From NCBI GenBank assembly GCA_027349615.1, contig DAIEML010000078.1:1-9516 (forward strand): a stretch of 9,516 nucleotides of DNA, written 5' to 3'. This document shows positions 6,631 through 9,516 of this stretch, piece after piece. Each line of letters begins with the position of its first letter. The stretch's first letter is position 1. The stretch comes from Ignavibacteriales bacterium. GTDB taxonomy: Bacteria > Bacteroidota > Ignavibacteria > Ignavibacteriales > Ignavibacteriaceae. The notes beneath the pieces were generated by a model, which saw only the letters and a program-made list of their open reading frames with translations, did no database searches and was not told the origin of the DNA. Position numbers and translations under genes: made by a program.

Positions 6631-7095
6631 ATGGACCTCATCTTCAAAAGTTCTGAAATTAAAAATAACGAATTATTTCCGTCCAAATACACTTGTAGCG
6701 GTGAAAATATTTCGCCGCAACTAAAATGGATTTGCAATAGTGAAGTTGTAAAATCATTTGTCATTTTTCTAGAAGATCTTGATGATAAAAACGGAACTCC
6801 AATTCATTGGATATTATTTAATATTCCATCGTTTATCAATCAACTTCATGAAGACATTACTACTGTTCGGAATGTACCGGATGAAGTTTGTATCGGTACA
6901 AATGATTTCGGGAAAATCGGCTACACCGGGCCTTGTAATCAGTCAGGCGTTCATCATTACGCATTTAAAATTTTTGCATTAGATAGAGGCTTGCCATTAG
7001 TTCCAGGCTCTGCTAAAAATGAAATTTTAAAAGCAATGGAAGGACATATCATTGGAAAAGGGAAGTTAATCGGGAAGTACGTAAAATCTAAATAA
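6631..7095 (+). CDS. YbhB/YbcL family (PEBP, Raf-kinase-inhibitor-like) cytoplasmic protein
   Basis: A 154-residue protein of the bacterial phosphatidylethanolamine-binding-protein superfamily. The conserved ligand-pocket motifs are present: DLDDKNGTPIHWILFNIPS (49-67, the family's DPDAP..HW region with His59) and GTNDFGKIGYTGPCNQSG (89-106), followed by HHYAFKIFALD (108-118). The early YTCSGENISPQLKW (20-33) is also typical. Length is normal for the bacterial family. There is no signal peptide, so it is probably cytoplasmic like E. coli YbhB; many homologues elsewhere are periplasmic. The biochemical role of the bacterial branch is unclear. The gene follows a strong SD and lies 120 bases before recD2 on the same strand, with only a weak 5-bp hairpin between them, so read-through into recD2 is possible. 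Family assignment is secure; function is not. Confidence 0.93.
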   Translation: MDLIFKSSEIKNNELFPSKYTCSGENISPQLKWICNSEVVKSFVIFLEDLDDKNGTPIHWILFNIPSFINQLHEDITTVRNVPDEVCIGTNDFGKIGYTGPCNQSGVHHYAFKIFALDRGLPLVPGSAKNEILKAMEGHIIGKGKLIGKYVKSK

Positions 7096-7215
7096 TCGTT
7101 CTAGTTTATTTGTTAAACTTTTATCATCTGATTGCTTCAATTTCGAAAAAATATATTCGAATAGAATCTTATATTTATTAATCAAATTCTACAATAATAT
7201 TTTTCTTCTTTTTTC

Positions 7216-9306
7216 ATGATTACAATTCAAGGTGTTGTTGATATTTATGTTTTCCATAATACTGAATCTGGTTACAGCGTTGTAAAACTGGAAGACGGAT
7301 CAACAATTGTTGGCATTCTTCCTAAATTTACTTCAGGTGAAATAGTTGAATTTAACGGCGAATGGGTTGTTCATTCAAAATTTGGGAAACAATTTAAAGT
7401 CGAAAATTTTAAAGTACATTTGCCAATAACTGAAGAAGGAATAATTAAATTTCTTAGTTCCAGAATTATTAAAGGAATCGGAGAAAGAACAGCAAAAAAA
7501 ATAGTTGAAAAATTTGGTAATAAAACTCTAGATATCTTAGATAATGAAATTGAAAAACTTGGTGAGATAAAAGGATTCAGCAGAAGAAAAATTGAAGAAG
7601 TAAAAAAGGGCTGGGAAAAGCAGCGCGGGATAAAAAATACAATGATTGAACTTCAATCCTTGGGCATAAGTTCAAGTATTGCGATGAAAATTTATAAAAC
7701 TTACGGCGAAAATTCCGTTAAGATAGTTCAAACAAATCCTTATCAATTAACTTATGATGTATGGGGAGTTGGTTTCAAGACAGCTGATAATATCGGACAT
7801 GACGTCGGCATCAAACGAGATCATCCATTCAGAATTAAAGCCGGAATTATTTTTATCATGAACGAAGCTGCCAAAAACGGTCATGTTTATCTTCCTCTTG
7901 AAGAGATAATTAAACATTGTAATCAAATGCTTGATTACGAACTTGCCCATTCGGATCAAATGCTAATTGAGCTTGAGCGCGACGGCCAAATAGTTATAAA
8001 AGAAAATAAGATTTATCTAGCTGCTCTTTTTTATGCTGAAACTAATATTGTCGTATTAATTAAAAAACTATTAAGCAAAAAAAGTGAACAAACGATTGAA
8101 ACTGAAAATCTACTGAAATCAATTTCAGAAAAATTTTCTGAAGAACAAGTGCTGGCAATTAAATGTTCTCTTGAAAATAAAATTCTTATTCTCAACGGCG
8201 GGCCAGGAACGGGCAAAACGGAAACATTAAAAGGGATAATTAATCTTTATGACATTTTGAAGAAAAAAATTCTCCTTGCCGCGCCTACAGGTAGAGCGGC
8301 AAAACGAATGAATGAAGTCGTAGGGAGAGATGCAAAAACTATTCACCGGATGCTTGAATACAACCCGACAATTAACTTATTTAATTTTAATAGCGACAAT
8401 AAACTTGAAGCTGATCTGATAGTGATTGATGAAGTTTCGATGATTGATACTTATTTGATGTATAATCTTCTTGAAGCAATAAACGAATCAACAACCCTTA
8501 TTCTTGTGGGAGATACAAATCAACTTCCTTCAGTCGGGCCTGGAAACGTTCTTCATGATCTTATCAGTTCAGAATTAATTCCTGTCGTTACGCTTACAAA
8601 AATCTTCCGGCAAGCAGAAGAAAGCCGAATTATTTTAGCCGCGCATCAAATTAACAAAGGGATTTTTCCGAATTTTTCTAATGGATCAGAAAGCGATTTC
8701 TTTTTCATCGAAGAAAATGATGAAGCTAAAATTCCGGAATTAATTTTGGACCTTTGCAAAAATCGGCTTCCTATAAAATATAATTTTAATTCAATGAATG
8801 ATATTCAAGTTTTAAGCCCGATGCATCGCGGCGAAGCCGGCACTATTAATTTAAATTACACATTGCAAGCCGGTTTAAATAACCGAGAGGTAATATTAAA
8901 ACACGGTGGGTATAATTTTAAATCAGGCGATAAAGTAATGCAATTGAAAAACAATTATGAAAAAGAAATTTTTAACGGCGACCTTGGAATTGTTATCAGC
9001 GGAAATTCAGAAAAAAAAATATTAACGATAGAATTCAACGGTAAAACTTTCGAATACGGGGCTGCCGAATTAGATGAAATTACACTTGCTTATGCGGCAA
9101 CAGTTCATAAAAGTCAGGGCAGCGAATATCCTTGTGTTGTACTTGCTTTAACAACATCTCAATATATAATGCTTCAGAGAAATCTACTATATACCGCCGT
9201 AACACGCGCATCAAAGCTGATGATACTAATTGGTACAAAGAATGCAATTTCAATTGCAGTAAAAAATAACAAGATAAGTAAACGCTATACTTCACTGTTT
9301 AAGTGA
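7216..9306 (+). CDS. recD2: RecD2-type SF1B 5'-3' DNA helicase (RecD/TraA family)
   Basis: A 696-residue stand-alone RecD-like helicase, acting in DNA repair and recombination without RecB/RecC. An N-terminal OB-like region (1-70) is followed by tandem helix-hairpin-helix motifs (KGIGERTAKKIVEKFG, 86-101, and GEIKGFSRRKIEEV) and the RecD2-typical NPYQL (174-178) and WGVGFKTAD (183-191). The helicase core has Walker A GGPGTGKT (328-335, Lys334), motif Ia APTGRAAKRM (356-365), Walker B DEVSMID (405-411), motif III GDTNQLPSVG (432-441), motif IV FRQ (464-466), the 2B/SH3-like GDKVMQ (571-576) and NGDLG (587-591), motif V VHKSQGSE (630-637) and motif VI LLYTAVTRA (657-665). All are intact. The length is slightly shorter than many RecD2 proteins. 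The ATG has no SD; it is supported because the OB region begins immediately (ITIQGVV..VFHNTESGYSV). Confidence 0.96.
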   Translation: MITIQGVVDIYVFHNTESGYSVVKLEDGSTIVGILPKFTSGEIVEFNGEWVVHSKFGKQFKVENFKVHLPITEEGIIKFLSSRIIKGIGERTAKKIVEKFGNKTLDILDNEIEKLGEIKGFSRRKIEEVKKGWEKQRGIKNTMIELQSLGISSSIAMKIYKTYGENSVKIVQTNPYQLTYDVWGVGFKTADNIGHDVGIKRDHPFRIKAGIIFIMNEAAKNGHVYLPLEEIIKHCNQMLDYELAHSDQMLIELERDGQIVIKENKIYLAALFYAETNIVVLIKKLLSKKSEQTIETENLLKSISEKFSEEQVLAIKCSLENKILILNGGPGTGKTETLKGIINLYDILKKKILLAAPTGRAAKRMNEVVGRDAKTIHRMLEYNPTINLFNFNSDNKLEADLIVIDEVSMIDTYLMYNLLEAINESTTLILVGDTNQLPSVGPGNVLHDLISSELIPVVTLTKIFRQAEESRIILAAHQINKGIFPNFSNGSESDFFFIEENDEAKIPELILDLCKNRLPIKYNFNSMNDIQVLSPMHRGEAGTINLNYTLQAGLNNREVILKHGGYNFKSGDKVMQLKNNYEKEIFNGDLGIVISGNSEKKILTIEFNGKTFEYGAAELDEITLAYAATVHKSQGSEYPCVVLALTTSQYIMLQRNLLYTAVTRASKLMILIGTKNAISIAVKNNKISKRYTSLFK

Positions 9307-9313
9307 AATGAAA

Positions 9314-9346
9314 AAACACCCAATGTCTTTGAAACATTGGGTGTTT
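9314..9346. terminator. Bidirectional rho-independent terminator between recD2 and the convergent T9SS-protein gene
   Basis: A perfect 13-bp stem (AAACACCCAATGT / ACATTGGGTGTTT) with a 7-base loop lies between two convergent stop codons, 7 bases past the recD2 stop and 8 bases from the other. On the minus strand it is followed by six Ts; on the plus strand the T run is only three, so it should be stronger for the minus-strand gene. Confidence 0.88.
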
Positions 9347-9354
9347 GCAATAAT

Positions 9355-9516
9355 CTACTTCATCAAAATCATTTTCTTTGTTTGAACAAAGCTTCCGGAT
9401 TTAAGTTGATAGAAATAAATTCCGCTTGATAGCTGTTTATTGTTTTCGGCTTGCTGTGTATTAAATTCAATTCTATAATTTCCTGCCGATTGCATTTCGT
9501 TTATAAGGTCAGCTAC
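9355..9516 (-). CDS. C-terminal T9SS type A sorting domain of a secreted protein (rest outside window)
   Basis: The last 53 codons of a minus-strand gene, open to the window edge and ending with TAG at 9355-9357. The residues VADLINEMQSAGNYRIEF, then LSSGIYFYQL, then SFVQTKKMILMK are a textbook type IX secretion sorting tail, whose beta-sandwich is recognised by the Por system and removed during export or anchoring. The passenger part is not visible, so the function is unknown. It shows that the organism very likely has a T9SS. The gene ends at a shared terminator with recD2. Confidence 0.93.
   Translation of the reverse strand, partial: VADLINEMQSAGNYRIEFNTQQAENNKQLSSGIYFYQLKSGSFVQTKKMILMK

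Noticed and set aside
6552..6764. 70-codon minus-strand frame across the PEBP-like gene start
   Set aside because: It overlaps the SD and start of a conserved gene antisense, and has no family features.
7105..7125. GTTTA/TAAAC hairpin after the PEBP-like gene as terminator
   Set aside because: A 5-bp A/T-rich stem without a following T tract is too weak to support a call.
7142..7162. Two TTCGAA sites 14 bases apart before recD2, considered as an operator or promoter element
   Set aside because: The sites are short and low in complexity, and no -35/-10 pair could be placed with them.

Overview
The window is AT-rich DNA from a Bacteroidota/Ignavibacteriota-type bacterium. Two things point there. 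A C-terminal type IX secretion (T9SS) sorting domain is encoded at the right edge. A secreted protein with dockerin-like repeats, of a kind common in that group, ends at the left edge. An Ignavibacteria-like source is my best guess, but no rRNA or marker gene is present to settle it.

Layout, left to right. The 3' end of a large secreted protein (+ strand, 1-398) runs head-on into a three-gene minus-strand operon (5512 down to 410). The operon reads GH125, then GH92, then GH47, with only 2 and 1 bases between genes. All three are exported alpha-mannosidases with intact catalytic motifs. Together they could remove alpha-1,6-, alpha-1,3- and alpha-1,2-linked mannose, so the operon looks like a compact system for stripping high-mannose N-glycans or fungal-type mannan. 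No SusC/D pair, sugar transporter or regulator lies in the window. GH125 carries a twin-arginine signal; GH92 and GH47 carry Sec-type signals.

A rho-independent terminator (5652-5683) separates the operon from a minus-strand gene for a small four-cysteine protein resembling the BCAM0308 family (5706-6191). That gene is divergent from a plus-strand YbhB/YbcL (PEBP-like) gene (6631-7095). The two share a 439-base intergenic region. Both have unusually strong Shine-Dalgarno sequences, unlike the GH125 and recD2 starts, which have none. The minus-strand side of this region holds a good sigma70-like promoter and a leader of about 245 bases. Inside the leader is a possible 27-codon cysteine-containing reading frame that would have to start at AUU.

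Downstream on the plus strand is a stand-alone RecD2-type SF1 helicase (7216-9306). A perfect 13-bp hairpin (9314-9346) then acts as a bidirectional terminator against a convergent gene, of which only the T9SS sorting tail is inside the window.

The observations most worth following are the three-family mannosidase operon, the bacterial GH47 with glycine at a specificity-controlling position, and the SD-rich divergent region with its long leader.
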